Assembly (NCBI GenBank): GCA_036346275.1
Contig: CM070718.1
Location: 53,882,188 to 53,946,187, forward strand
From: Otatea glauca
Lineage: Eukaryota; Streptophyta; Magnoliopsida; Poales; Poaceae
Length of the DNA: 64,000 bases
Reading direction: 5' to 3'
Shown here: one piece after another, positions 12,708 to 23,747 of the stretch
How the letters are laid out: every line of letters starts with the position of its first letter
Position numbering within the stretch: position 1 is the stretch's first letter
The notes under the pieces: model-generated
The model's input: only the letters and a program-made list of their open reading frames with translations
Databases searched by the model: none
What the model was told of the DNA's origin: nothing
Program-made: the position numbers and the translations under genes

Positions 12708-13743
12708 ATGGTCAACCCAGGAAGAGGACGTGGAGTTGGTCGTGTCAGGGGATGTGGACATGGCCAGGTAGCGCCACAAGATCAGCAGGAATATCAAGTG
12801 CCACCGTCCCCAGTTCAGCAAAATCAAGTGCCACAGGGTCAGCAGGATCAAGTGCCACCACCACCCCCAAATCAACCACCAAGCATGGAACAGATGATGG
12901 CCATACAGCTTCAGATTCTGCAGGCCTTAGCGTAGAACGTACTGAATCCACCTCAAGCCGCCCTAGTGCAGGTAGCAGCTCAACCACCCCAATCTGGGAG
13001 TTCATGAGGACCAAACCTCCAACTTTTACTGGGTCAGCCGATCCCTTGGAGGCTGATGACTGGCTAAAGCAAATAGAGAAGAAACTCTACCTGGCCCAGT
13101 GTGATGAGATAGAAAGTGTGCGGTTTTCTACGCACCAACTTAAAGGAACAGCCGCTAGCTGGTGGGAGAACTATTGTGCTGCCCACGAAGAAGATCAGAA
13201 CATTACATGGGATTAGTTCATTGAAGCCTTTCGCGCCACCCATATACCTAAGGGAATAATGGAGATGAAGAGGAGGGAGTTCCATAAGTTGCAACAAGGA
13301 AATATCTCAGTGTCAGAATATTTGAACAGGTTCACCCAGCTGTCCAGATATGCTGCAGAGGATGTCTCGACTGATGAGGCAAAGATCTGGCGCTTCATGG
13401 AGGGTCTTGACCCTAACCTCAAAGTGCAGTTGATCCCTAATGACTTTCCCACCTTCTAGCACATGGTGAACAAAGCCTTGATTTAGGAGGATGCTCAACA
13501 TCAGCTCTTTGAGTCAAAAAAAAGGAAGATGGTGTTTCAAGCTCAGCGTGGAGCTAGTAGCTCTAGGCCTCATTTCTTTCAAATTTTCAGCGATCAAAGT
13601 CGGTCCAAAGGCCGCTAGAACTCCAGTGTCAGCACCACGACAGTTTGCTCAAGATTGTGCCAGCAACCCCGGAGGTCAAGTTCAGAAGAGCAACACAGAG
13701 AATTGGGACATTATGCTAGTAATTGTCCTCGAAAGTGCCAAGC
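12708..13743 (+). pseudogene. Tekay-type gypsy gag (T1)
   Basis: Capsid polyprotein of a Ty3/gypsy element. ATG 12708 gives MVNPGRGRGVGRVRG, then a Gln/Pro-rich linker. After a stop at 12933 and a frame change comes a gypsy gag core (PTFTGSADPLEADDWL, ASWWENYCAAH, FRATHIPKGIMEMK, VSEYLNRFTQLSRYA). Stops lie at 13214 and 13457, and the zinc-knuckle region (about 13640-13740) is degraded. The core motifs support the family assignment; the breaks make it non-coding. Confidence 0.75.
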
Positions 13744-14210
13744 CATGACCCCAGTTCACTTCAACCTAGGGACTGCACCAGCCCGCGCACCTGCAACAGC
13801 TCAAGGAAAAGGAGCACCGCAGACCCCGCGTACACCTCGCACTGTTGGAAGAGGACGTTTTAATCATGTCACTGCTGAAGAAGCTCAGGATGCACCTGAT
13901 GTGGTGTATGGTAAGTTCTTTGTCAACTCAATACCTGCTTCAGTAATGTTCGATTCTGGTGCTACGCATTCTTTCATATCAGAGTATTTGGTCAGAAAGC
14001 ATGGTTGGGGTACAGTTCAGCTTAGAAACCCTTTATTAGTTCAATCTCCTGGAAAAGAATTAAAAACTACTACTGTTTATCCAAAATCGGATATAGTAAT
14101 AAATGGGGTAAATTTCGTAGCAAACATAATATTATTAGATACCAAGGGAATAGAGGTAATCCTTGGGATGGATTGGTTAACCAAGTTTAAAGGACAGATA
14201 GACTGTGCTA
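13744..14210 (+). pseudogene. Gypsy aspartic protease, truncated (T1)
   Basis: Retropepsin-type domain that would process Gag-Pol. The frame from ATG 13744 is open to the breakpoint. The catalytic motif DSGATHSF is at 13952 onward and the second conserved segment VILGMDWL near 14155-14175. It matches the protease of element M (DSGASHSF, VILGMDWLSKH). After residue ~155 the frame runs into LTR-derived DNA at 14211, so reverse transcriptase, RNase H and integrase are absent. The breakpoint shares CATTCCTTTGG with the LTR, suggesting microhomology-mediated deletion. Confidence 0.8.
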
Positions 14211-14369
14211 ATCGAGCATTCCTTTGGATTCGCGGCGTCGAGCTCTACATGATGCTCGCCTTATTTTCCTCATTCCGCTGACCGACCGCCCCTTGGTCCT
14301 CTCTCCCCATGCACCATGAAGAAGGGCAGAGAGCTGCCCTCTCTGTTATTCGCATGAACAGTGATGCGG
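14211..14369 (+). mobile_element. Internal LTR fragment of T1 (left part)
   Basis: Near-identical to 9417-9566 inside the T1 5' LTR. It is the surviving left part of the 3' LTR after a deletion that removed RT through the first ~780 bp of that LTR. It is interrupted at 14369 by an unrelated insert and resumes at 19112. Confidence 0.8.
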
Positions 14370-14370
14370 A

Positions 14371-17300
14371 TATATCCTCTATTGTTGTATCGTCTCATGA
14401 CTCTAAGTCTACAAATAATCACATTACTTGTTTTGCTGCTGCTAAAGTGCAAGTGAGTCACAAGACCGATGCAAGTTGTGTTGATAATGTGCTACAGACT
14501 GAAAATTGCAATGCAAACCTTGGAGAGAAGAAAGGTGACTTGGTCATGTGTAACACCCTAAAATTTCCCTAATCTAAATTTTGGAGTATTTTTGGTTTTT
14601 GAGAATTTTTGGGAATTTATTAAAATTTAATTGGATTTAGTTTATATTTGACCTTTCTTGAATTCAATTAAATTCACGCAAAAGTTTATGCAATGTTTTG
14701 TTGGAAATATTTTATTTGGGTTCTAAATGTTCCAAAATATTTTTTAGAATTTTTTTTGGATTTTTCCGGGCATTTTTGCTATCTATTTTGGCTTTGTTTA
14801 TTTATCTGAATTATTTTAATTCGAAAACGATTTAAAAATCGCTGGAATAGTGTTGGGCCGAAACCTCATTCGGTCCGGCCCGTTTGCGCCCGTTGGCCCA
14901 GCTCAGCCCGCGCCATGCAAGCCCTAGCCGCCGCCGCGTTTCGCCCGTTGGATCGGCATCGTGTGGCTGAGGAGTTGCCGCGTCACTTCGCCATTTTCGC
15001 CCGTTGGATCGCTGCGCGCGGACGCTCGGGATTTCGCCACGTCGCTTCTTCCTCGCGAGATCGTCGGAGCAACGGCCGCCTGCATGTCCGCCCGTTTCGC
15101 TGAGGATTGCGCGCACGTCGAGGCGCTATTTAGTGCGCCGCTGCCACCCCCGTGTTGCGCACACCTAGAGGCATCTGTAGCCTAGCGCACACCTCCCGAA
15201 ACGCCTCCGATTGCCCAAAAAGCTCGCCATAGTTGTTCCCTTTGCGCCGCCGCTGTTTTTCGCCATTTCCCTCGCCGTCGGTCCATCTCCGCCGTTGCCA
15301 AGGCCACCGGAGTAACGCCCGCCCCGAGACGCGTCGAACACGCTAGATCTTCACGCCGGAGAAGCCCCGTAGCGCCGTTGGCTGCGTCATCTTCCCCAGC
15401 TCCGGCGACCTTCTCTTTCTACGCCGCCGTCTACCTCGCCAACCCTCGCCGACCGTTCAATCTGCATCGCACGTTTCCGGTACTTCCACGTCGCCTTCTC
15501 TGTTTTCATCTAGATTAGATCTGAACCGTTAGATCTGTTATGGACGATGTAGATTAACTCTAAGGTTTATATGTTAGTTGAATCTTGATCGTTAGATCTT
15601 GATTGAACGGCATGGATTAGATCTAATTTCTGCGATATGTTTTAGTCTCAACCGTTGGATCGGTAGTGTACGCGTGAGATTGCGCCGCGTAGCGTGATGA
15701 ATAGTAAATAGCTCGGGTACCGTGGATCGTCGTTGGATTAGATCTAGATGGTAGCGGTGGATTGAGCTGTGGCACGGATCCGTGCCGTTCAAATTTGAAC
15801 GTGCGGCTGAGATGACGCCGCACCTCCACCGAATCACGTGTAGACGCGTGTGCGCTTTGACCGGGGGGAGACTAGATCCGACCGTCGCTTTCGGACGCAT
15901 CGCTGTGATCTTGCCGCGTGGCTGCGAGTAAACCGAGACGCCGCCGAACGTGCGCGTGATCCAGCCGTTGAATTCGGGCGCGTCGTTGGATGTCGCGGCG
16001 GCACGGAGCCGCAGGCGCCGCCCGAGTTAGATGCGGGTCGGCCGCTGGATGCGTGGTCGATTTGGATGCGCGACGATGTGTCGACGATCTCGCTTGTGCG
16101 ATGCGCATGAGGAAATCTGACCGTTGATTCAAGTAACGGCTTGGATCGTGCCGCGCGGATGTACTGTGCTGATAGACCGAGCCCACGATGGACCAAAGGT
16201 CAATCATGGACCCACCATAGATCGAGCGACGTGGCGACCTCCGGCATGCCACGTGTCGTGCTGACGTCATCGCTGACGTCATAAATATTTTTATATATAA
16301 AAATATTTTGGCCGTAATTCTTCTCTGTGCTGACGTCATAAATGCGATTTTTCAGTATAGAAATAATTCGAAAAAAATCGGATTTTCTAATTTCTGTATT
16401 TTCAGATTTTATTCAAACTTCAAATGACTATAACTTTTGCATTTTAACTTGGATTTGGGTTATTCAAATTTCTAAAAATTTATAAAATTGTGATCTATTT
16501 AATGATGAATTTTAATTGAATTTTTGAGGTCATCTAGTCTTCTGTATTAGCTATTTATTTCATATTTTGTTTGTACGCGTAGACGCAAATTTGCCGGAAA
16601 GTTTCGAGGAAGAATTCGTCGTTCAAGACCAATCTTCGGAATACGACCAGCAACTCTTTGAAGGCAAGTGATGCTTTGATCATATTGTTCCCAGTTTTTA
16701 AAATGTAATTTATGCTTTGAAATTATGCATGCTAGTTTATTTAAAATGAATTTAAATTAAATTGGGAAATGTAGCTAATCAACCCATATTGCTATTGTCA
16801 ACATGAAATTATTATCTGTATGCCCAAAAATCTTTGTCACCCTAGGATTAATTGTATTTGTTGGATAATAATATAATGCCAACACGGGAGGCTAGACCGT
16901 GAGTACATGCTTAGCCTTGCAACGAGTCATGAATGATTTTTCGGGAAAATGCTACAATATTGACTAATGGAATATTGAATGTATTCTGAAAGTGGTGTGA
17001 TGATGCCACATGATGAAATTGAAGTATGGAGACCTGTGTGGTTCCATACCGATGTTGAGTTATTGCGGGCATGTGTTGCACAATAATCAACGGGGTGGAA
17101 ATGTTTTAGACCGGGGCAAGTGGCAAGAGGCTGTATGCCAGGTGGGCCTGTATGGCAATGGGATGTTGAATGATGTGAGTCTGTGTGCCACATTGGACTG
17201 TGTGCCACTGTTGAGTGTTGAAAGTCTTGCCTTGGTCAGTTAAGGACCTCACCTTGCAAGCCTTTGATCTGAGTCATGCGTACAACCACATGTCTGATAT

Positions 17301-18507
17301 GTGACACACCTAGTTGATTAGGGTTCTGATATCTTTCCTCTGATACCTCGGGGTGACAATTACACGGGGTGTATCCAGACGGGGAGTGTACTGCAGCTGC
17401 GGCTTGGTGCCCATCCAACGGTGATTGACCTGTCCTATACTTCGGCTCTGTGTGAGGGAAGTGATAGTGAGGGCGATACCGGGGAGGTTCACTGGTTATG
17501 ATAGAGCTTCCTGAAAGGCTTTGTTATGGACAATCACCTGTGTGGTGAGCGGCTGTATCTTGTGGGTAAAGTGTACAACCTCTACAGAGTGTCAAAATCT
17601 ATTCGAATAGCCGTGTCCGCGACACTGGACATTGCTCGGGGATTACAGTCAAGGGGTAGATCTTCAAAAACAAAATGTGGAAAGGGTGGCTGTGTGCCAG
17701 TGTTAAAAATGAACTGTTAAGGCTGTGTGCCGAGAACCTTCGAAGCAAAACCATTTGAAGAAATTAGTATTATTCATAACTATTTCACTGTTTAAATCTA
17801 AATAAGGTACTGGTTTTAAAATGCTGTTTGATGCAAAAGAACCAATTAAGCCAATCCTTTGAAATAAGCTTTGCATATAGTAATAGCGTTGCATTTTGTG
17901 CATTGCTTGTTGAGTGCCTTGTGTACTCACCCCTCCTTGCTTATCAACCCCAACATCAGTGGAGGAGTCTACACCAGCGTGGGAGGAGGAGTACAATGAA
18001 GATCCGGATAATTAGGGAGCAAGCCCAGTCGGTTGCCTGTGGCAAGATGAAGGCTTCCACGACTTTTATTTCTGTTCCGCTGCTATTTCACTTACTCTGA
18101 ATAATGTAAGCCCTGCGTGGCTGATTTATTGTAAGGAGACCATAAGGTCGTACAACTCAGTTTATATAAATGTTTGCACTATTTATTGTTATATCGCTGT
18201 GAATGTCTGTGTTGTGCAACCCTGTAAGACTGTGTGTGCTAGCGTGATCCTGGACTGGCACAGAATACACAGATGGTCCAGATTTGCAGATTCGGGTCCC
18301 GACATCATGCATCCACAAGGAGTAATATCCCTTTCTTTTGGAAATATGTCACCTGAGAAGGGAATTCTATTTGGATACATATTTGTTAGAATTATTGACA
18401 GCGATCCATTGGAATGGAAGGCAAAGAAGAGTTACATGAGCAAGGCTGGTTCACTCAAATCTGTCCATCCATTTGATCATGATGTTGCTGCTAATCACGA
18501 CAAGTAA
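14371..18507 (+). pseudogene. ORF fragment of unknown origin, split by solo LTR S1
   Basis: The left part (14371-14548) is open for ~59 codons. The right part (18310-18507) continues in the same frame, once S1 and one duplication copy are discounted, for ~65 codons to TAA. Segments include ITCFAAAKVQVSH and, on the right, GILFGYIFVRIIDSDPLEW; past the stop the same frame still reads ILGPYG. The order FGYI.VR...DPL then ILGPYG faintly recalls the grass DUF6598 family, but this is a weak resemblance by eye. No retroelement motif is present. It could be a captured cellular exon or a chance frame. Confidence 0.3.
14549..18304 (+). mobile_element. Tekay-type solo LTR S1 (3756 bp)
   Basis: Starts TGTAACACCC, ends GGGTCCCGACA, and is flanked by the perfect 5-bp duplication TCATG (14544-14548, 18305-18309). 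It has no internal region, so it arose by LTR-LTR recombination. A TATA-like CTATTTAG lies near 15125. The ATTCGAATAGCC block is near 17560-17612 and the TGTGCTAGCGTGATCCTGGACT block near 18234. Confidence 0.93.
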
Positions 18508-19111
18508 CATATCCTTGGGCCATATGGATGGAAAGATATTGAAGTCTAGTTTCTAGCATTTCAAACCATGCATCATTTGGACTTCCAAGGTGGGAGTTAT
18601 GACTGTTTTGGTGGGAGTTGCACAGGCTGTCAACAGCTGCGCGAGACCATATCTTGCTGTCCAACTTCCAAGGCATTAAACCTTTTATCTACCCAAGAAA
18701 ACTCCTTTAGTTTCTTGTATAGTTTCACACCTAAGTTAGGAGGGATGTTCCTAGTATAAATACCTATGTATTCCATCTGGGACGGACTTTTGGGATGATC
18801 AGAACTAGACACCATAAGCCATGGTTGTTTGTGGCGCAAATACCATGTGTTCTTGATAAGTTCTTCCCATTGTTGGGTTTGTTAGTGTTGGCGCAAGTCA
18901 AGAACGGCATGTTCTTGTGATTGTCCACTGAATCTATATGATTCCTCCACTCAATTCGCGTTCTTGTGTTGATCGCGGTTTGTGTGACCAGTTTCTCGCT
19001 TTTGAATTGGCTCTTTTGCCGTTCGAGTGCGAGCGTCACGAAGCTATCGTCGTTGTACCATGAAAGATTGGGCCACCTTTCCTCAACAGCAGGTTGGGTC
19101 TTCATCAAACA

Positions 19112-19980
19112 GGGTTGGCGCTACAATGCTATTTTTTTTCCGAATTTCCTTTCCAATCCATTTTCAAATGACCCGTTCTCTTCTGTCGTAACTCCGAATC
19201 AAGTGATTCAAAATTTTAAATTAATCTAAATTCAAGCTTTTTATTCCAGGACTAATTTTATAATTTTTAGATTTTTCTTGTTTTATTTTATTTATTGGTC
19301 GCTCGTTTTGCGCGTAGTCGAAGAAGCTGTTGCCATCGCCGAAGAAAGTGCCGATCTACCGAGCAACCCTTCTCTCCTCATCAACGTAGGTCTCCATGAC
19401 GCATGTTGATCCCATGTTTTATAAATGCTTTACAATGTTTTACAATTTGCATCGCTATTTATTTAAAAGATAATGTTAAATTTAGGTTGATAGTTAATCC
19501 CAATTGTTATCACCACCTTGATATTGAAATCCTCAACTGTTGTAACCCTAGGTTGCTGTGATATGTTATGATATATTTTGTTTAGTGCGCTAGATCTGCT
19601 TAAATGCAAAGTCGGCCAAATACCTATGGATGTGTTACTTTGAAAATGTGAAAAATAATGAATTTGAAAGGTTGTGGCAATATGTATGCCGCTGTATTTG
19701 AAAAATAAAAAAAAAAAAATTTAGATATTGGCGAATCGGTTTGTCTAGCGGGTGCGGATGGAGCACTGGTTTTGTTGTGTTTGTGCCGCCCAAGTCAATT
19801 AAGGACCGACGCTTGTGATTGTCCATTCTAAGCACAACCGTACAACCACATGTCTAAATGAGTACGACCTGGCTGCATAATTTGTTTAATTTAACTTAGA
19901 TTCGCCATATGGTGGAATGTGTGTGCCGGATGGAGGCAAGTTTGTTTTTCCCACACGGCGCAAGAGGGGGCTTCTATACT
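19112..19980 (+). mobile_element. Internal LTR fragment of T1 (right part)
   Basis: Collinear with 9567-10455 of the T1 LTR. It ends abruptly at 19980 in an A/T homopolymer tract (19981-20010), after which minus-strand element M begins. Breakage or assembly across the homopolymer is possible. Confidence 0.8.
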
Positions 19981-20010
19981 AAAAAAAATATTTTTTTGTT
20001 TTTTTTATGC

Positions 20011-21554
20011 AAACTTCTTTTCTTTCTTCAATAACTGCGTAAGGGGTTTAGCAATTATCGAGAATCCTTCTTTGAACCGACGGTAGTATCCCGCCATTCC
20101 CAGAAAACTACAGATCTGAGTAACAGACTTCGGTTGCTCCAATGCAACACTGCGTCTACTTTGCTGGGATCAACTGCGACTCCTTTAGTAGTCATTACAT
20201 GTCCGAGAAATTCGACTTTTTCCTTCCAAAATTCACACTTGCTGAACTTAGCGTACAGTTGATGTTCTCGCAGCCTCTCCAAAACCTTCCTCAGATGTTC
20301 TGCATGCTCTTCCCCTGTCTTCGAGTAAACCAAGATATCGTCTATGAAGACTACAACAAATTTATCCAAATACTCCATGAACACCTTATTCATCATGTTC
20401 ATGAAATATGCCGGGGCATTTGTCAATTCAAATGACATGACAGTGAACTCATAATGTCCATAGCACGTAGAAAACGCAGTCTTAGGCACATCCTCCGCTC
20501 GGATCTTCAACTGATGGTATCCTGAACGAAGATCTATTTTAGAGAAGACTCCAGCTCCCCTTAACTGATCAAATAAGTCATCGATCCTGGGCAACGGATA
20601 CTTATTCTTGATCGTTACTTCATTAAGTGCACGATAATCGATGCACATTCTAAGGCTTCCATCCTTCTTACGAACAAACAAAACCGGTGCTCCCCACGGT
20701 GATGAACTAGGTCTAATGAAACCTTTTTCTTGCAGTTCCTCAATCTGCTTCTTCATTTCCACTAACTTGTCGGTAGGCATCCGATAAGGTCTCTTTAATA
20801 TCGGTGCTGTCCCTGGTGCTAACTCGATAACAAACTCGATATCGCGGTCTGGTGGCAGTCCTGGTAAATCTTCCGGAAACACATCCGGGTATTCTTTGAC
20901 TACTGGCACATCCTCTATGCTGATGGCTTTCACGCTTTTGACCACTAATTGCCCATCACGAACTGCGGTCGCTTGAAATTCTACCTTCTTGCCACTAGGG
21001 CCTTCCAAAGTTACAATCCTTCGGCCACAATCCAAAACGGCCTTATGCTTAGACAGCCAATCCATTCCAAGGATAACGTCTAGGGATTGCGCATCTATTA
21101 AGATAAGATTTGCTAGAAACTCTATCCCGTCCATAAGCAACTTAGCTCCCAAACACCCAAGGCTAGATCTAAGCTCAGATCCTGGGGCTTGGACTAAGAG
21201 CACACACTTAAGATTCACCACTTTAAATCCATTCTTGGTTGCAAAACTTTGAGAAACAAACGAATGCGAAGCTCCAGAATCAAACAAAATTGTAGCAGGT
21301 ACTGAGTTAACCAGAAACTTACCCAGTACGACGTCTGTAGCTTCCTGAGCTCCATCTGCGGTGATGTGGTTGATCCTACCACGCACTGTTGATTGCAGGG
21401 TTGCTCCAGCTTGACCTGACGCACGATTTCCTCCTAAGGCTGGTGCCTTGGCAGGTGTTGTTCCCAAGTTGAAACGAACTGGCGTGATGCCTCCCTTCTG
21501 TGGACACCTATTAGAAAAGTGCCCTGGCTCACTGCATGTATAGCATCTTTTCAC
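20011..21554 (-). pseudogene. Tekay-type pol: zinc knuckle, protease, reverse transcriptase (element M, truncated)
   Basis: A 499-codon open frame (21554-20055) running from gag nucleocapsid into pol. The zinc knuckle CYTCSEPGHFSNRC is at residues 4-17, protease FDSGASHSF at ~91-99 and VILGMDWLSKH at ~160-170. Reverse transcriptase follows, with RPYRMPTDKL near 256, CIDYRALNEVT near 304 and the catalytic FIDD at 403-406. The RT has substitutions in the usual PFGLTNAP motif (here SFELTNAP). A frameshift near 20140 precedes connection-domain motifs, and sequence stops at about 20011, so RNase H and integrase are missing. This is the longest gypsy frame in the window. Confidence 0.9.
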
Positions 21555-22504
21555 CGCATCACGACTTCCCTCGGTGCATTACCGCCTGTGGCCGTGTCCA
21601 AAATTCGATTAGCGTGGCGAGGTGCATGGGTTGATGTCTTGTTCACGGCTGGTGGTTGGAATCTGGCAAACTGCTGTGGTGACATTCTCAAACGTAGGTG
21701 GTTTGGACGTCCACCCTGATTAGTCATCAAGCGCTTAAGGTTCTCACCCAGCTCTTTGCGCTTATCCTCTAGGATCAAAGCTTTATTCACTAGCTCTTGA
21801 AAATCTGGAAAATTGTGGGTGATCAGTCCCACCTGCAGTCCTGAATTTAGTCCCTTCATGAAACGAGACTGCCTAGCTTTATCTGTCGCTACGTCTTCAG
21901 GGGCATAGCGAGCTAACTGGGTAAACTTATTCAGATACTCGGCCACTGGCTGGCCTCCTTGTTTCAGAGCCCTGAACTCTTCCTTCTTAAGATCCATCAT
22001 TCCCTCTAGAACATGGTATTGGCGAAAAGCAGTAATAACTCATCCCAGGTGATCTCTTGCGGGGCTCCATGTGCGGCACAGTAATTTTCCCACCATTCTG
22101 CGGCGGTTCCTTCCAGTTGATGAGAGGCGTAGAGCACCTTCTCATTGCCTTCACATTGTGTGATGTGCAGCTTCTTCTCAATAGTCCTAAGCTAGTCATC
22201 GGCTTCCAAAGGGTTCACATTTCCTGAAAAAGTTGGTGGCCGAGTCCTCATGAAATCTGACAGCTTGGAGTAAGGTCGAGGCCCACCATTGTTGTTCTGA
22301 ACTGCCGGGTTGTTGTTGGTTGTCTTGCGTTGGTCATTTGTCGATCTCACGCATCATAGTCTGATCGCTTGAGTCTCATGCAAGAAACGCTCCCAGATTC
22401 TGCATGTCCACTGGTGGTGGTTGAGGGCTGCCTCCGTCATTGGGGTTGTCATTCTGGCGCAGTCCACTCCCTGAAGCACCGTTGTTCCCTCGAGTATTCA
22501 CCAT
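21551..22504 (-). pseudogene. Tekay-type gag (element M)
   Basis: The start ATG 22504-22502 (MVNTRGNNGASG) lies directly after a splice-acceptor-like CAG. A Pro/Gln-rich N-terminus is followed by a shifted capsid core: RTIEKKLHITQ-type and SWWENYCAAH-like sequence (22200-22050), then KEEFRALKQGGQPVAEYLNKF and FMKGLNSGLQVGL (22000-21780). It joins the zinc knuckle at 21545. At least two frameshifts and a stop separate the parts. Layout and motifs match the T1 gag, though the families are clearly diverged. Confidence 0.8.
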
Positions 22505-22950
22505 CTGATGATTGTCTCTTGGGTTAGGAAAGGTAGATGTAGCATAGATAAGAAGCAAGAATTTTCTAAAGCGGGGAAGATAGGTTATACCCAAACTGAA
22601 ATAATTCTTTATTTATTCTTGCCATGGCTGCTTATTTAAGCCTACAAGCTTTGCAACACATACTGCACACTCAGCACACAAAGAAGCAAACTAAACACAA
22701 AACCTTAACGTCAACTAAAGAGGTAAAGACTAACCTAAAGACGCGACTCAACACTCGAGTCTCAACACAGCTCCAAGGCTGACTCTCACTCATCCAGCCA
22801 CCCTGGCTGAGACTGATCCGGCGCATACACCGGCGGGTGAGCTGGCATAGGAGCGAACCTATCCTGATGACCTACTACTGGCTCCTCCGCAACAACAGGT
22901 CCGACTCCCCTCCGCTCCCACTCGCTCCTCCGGATCCTCCTCGGACTCAC
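22505..22950 (-). other. Possible intron between leader ORF and gag (element M)
   Basis: On the minus strand it begins GTGAGT at 22950, next to the end of the leader ORF, and ends in CAG at 22507-22505 immediately before the gag ATG. The layout equals that of T1. Splicing is inferred only. Confidence 0.4.
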
Positions 22951-23543
22951 CGGTGGCTCTGAGCTCCTCGAGTCACGCGCTCCAACTCGTACTCAACCGC
23001 CTCCAGGGCCTCTCCCAGCTCAGTGATCATCCCGATGGCTGAAGCACGAGTCACCTCAAGCTCCTGCTCTGCCACTCTGAGTGCCTCGTACACAGTCTCC
23101 AGCTCCTGAGTAGTCTCTCTCATATGCTCCTCCTGGGCAAGGGCGAACTCCGCAAGGTGTGTTGCGGTAGCACACTCGTCCTTCACGATCCATCGGCTTC
23201 GGCACGCTTGAACGTCTGGGTGAAGTCGGAACACTGAGTCGTGAAGCTCGTCGGCGTAGTCGCGGTAGACACGGCGAAGATCAAGTCGGGCAACCTCTTG
23301 AATTGCAACCTCGTACGAGAATCTTCTGACGGAGATGTTGATTGGCCTGCTAGCTTCCTCGTTCTCCCGAGCGTAGATAATCAGCTTGCAAATAAATCCT
23401 CGATGTACACCATTAACTGATCAGCTGCCTCCTCGGTAAAGCAGACGATAGAAGCCTCCAAGCGTCTGAAGAACTCTCCACAGCTCCATGGCGTAGCCAC
23501 CAGCTGACTCCTCGAAGGTCGGAACGATCGGCATCTGCTCCAT
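22951..23543 (-). pseudogene. Leader ORF between primer site and gag (element M)
   Basis: ATG 23543-23541 starts MEQMPIVPTFEESAGG, open to a stop at 23421. After one frame change the ORF continues (IYARENEEASRPIN) to about 22947. The middle has DELHDSVFRLHPDVQ. The C-terminal ~70 residues are a strongly charged coiled coil (QEEHMRETTQELETV, EVTRASAIGMITE). T1 has the same order, an R-L-x-P segment then a coiled coil, with low identity. The function is unknown. Preservation over ~195 codons with a single break in a decayed element suggests past selection. Confidence 0.6.
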
Positions 23544-23731
23544 AAGAACTTTGAATAAGTTCTCCACCCGAAACGGCAAGTAAAATGGTAAATTCAGCAA
23601 AGGCGAGAAGTAGAGAACGAGATGAGTCGAGAGTGTTTTATTAGTCAACTTTAAATTTCTCTTTAGAAAATAGTTTTGGACACACATAGGACACATTCAT
23701 ACTATCTGGGGCCAAGACCTACAGTCAGTAT

Positions 23732-23743
23732 GCTCTGATACCA
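23732..23743 (-). other. Primer binding site of element M
   Basis: TGGTATCAGAGC on the minus strand, complementary to initiator Met-tRNA, 4 nt inside the LTR boundary at 23748. Confidence 0.9.
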
Positions 23744-23747
23744 CCTC

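Larger units (their letters stand above)
14370..19111. other. Unidentified ~1-kb insert in the T1 LTR, split by solo LTR S1
   Basis: LTR homology breaks after GAACAGTG (14369) and resumes at TTGGCGCTAC (19112). Excluding S1 (14549-18304), the insert is about 980 bp. Its right half has a TATAAATA motif near 18758 and no recognisable termini; flanks AACAGTG and AACAGGG are only weakly similar. Candidates are a captured host gene piece or an old retroelement fragment. I cannot decide which. Confidence 0.5.

Noticed and set aside
15850..16339. Frames of 86-155 codons
   Set aside because: GC-rich stretch within solo LTR S1; overlapping phases, no domain.
20142..20435. 97-codon plus-strand frame
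   Set aside because: Shadow of the reverse transcriptase of element M on the opposite strand.
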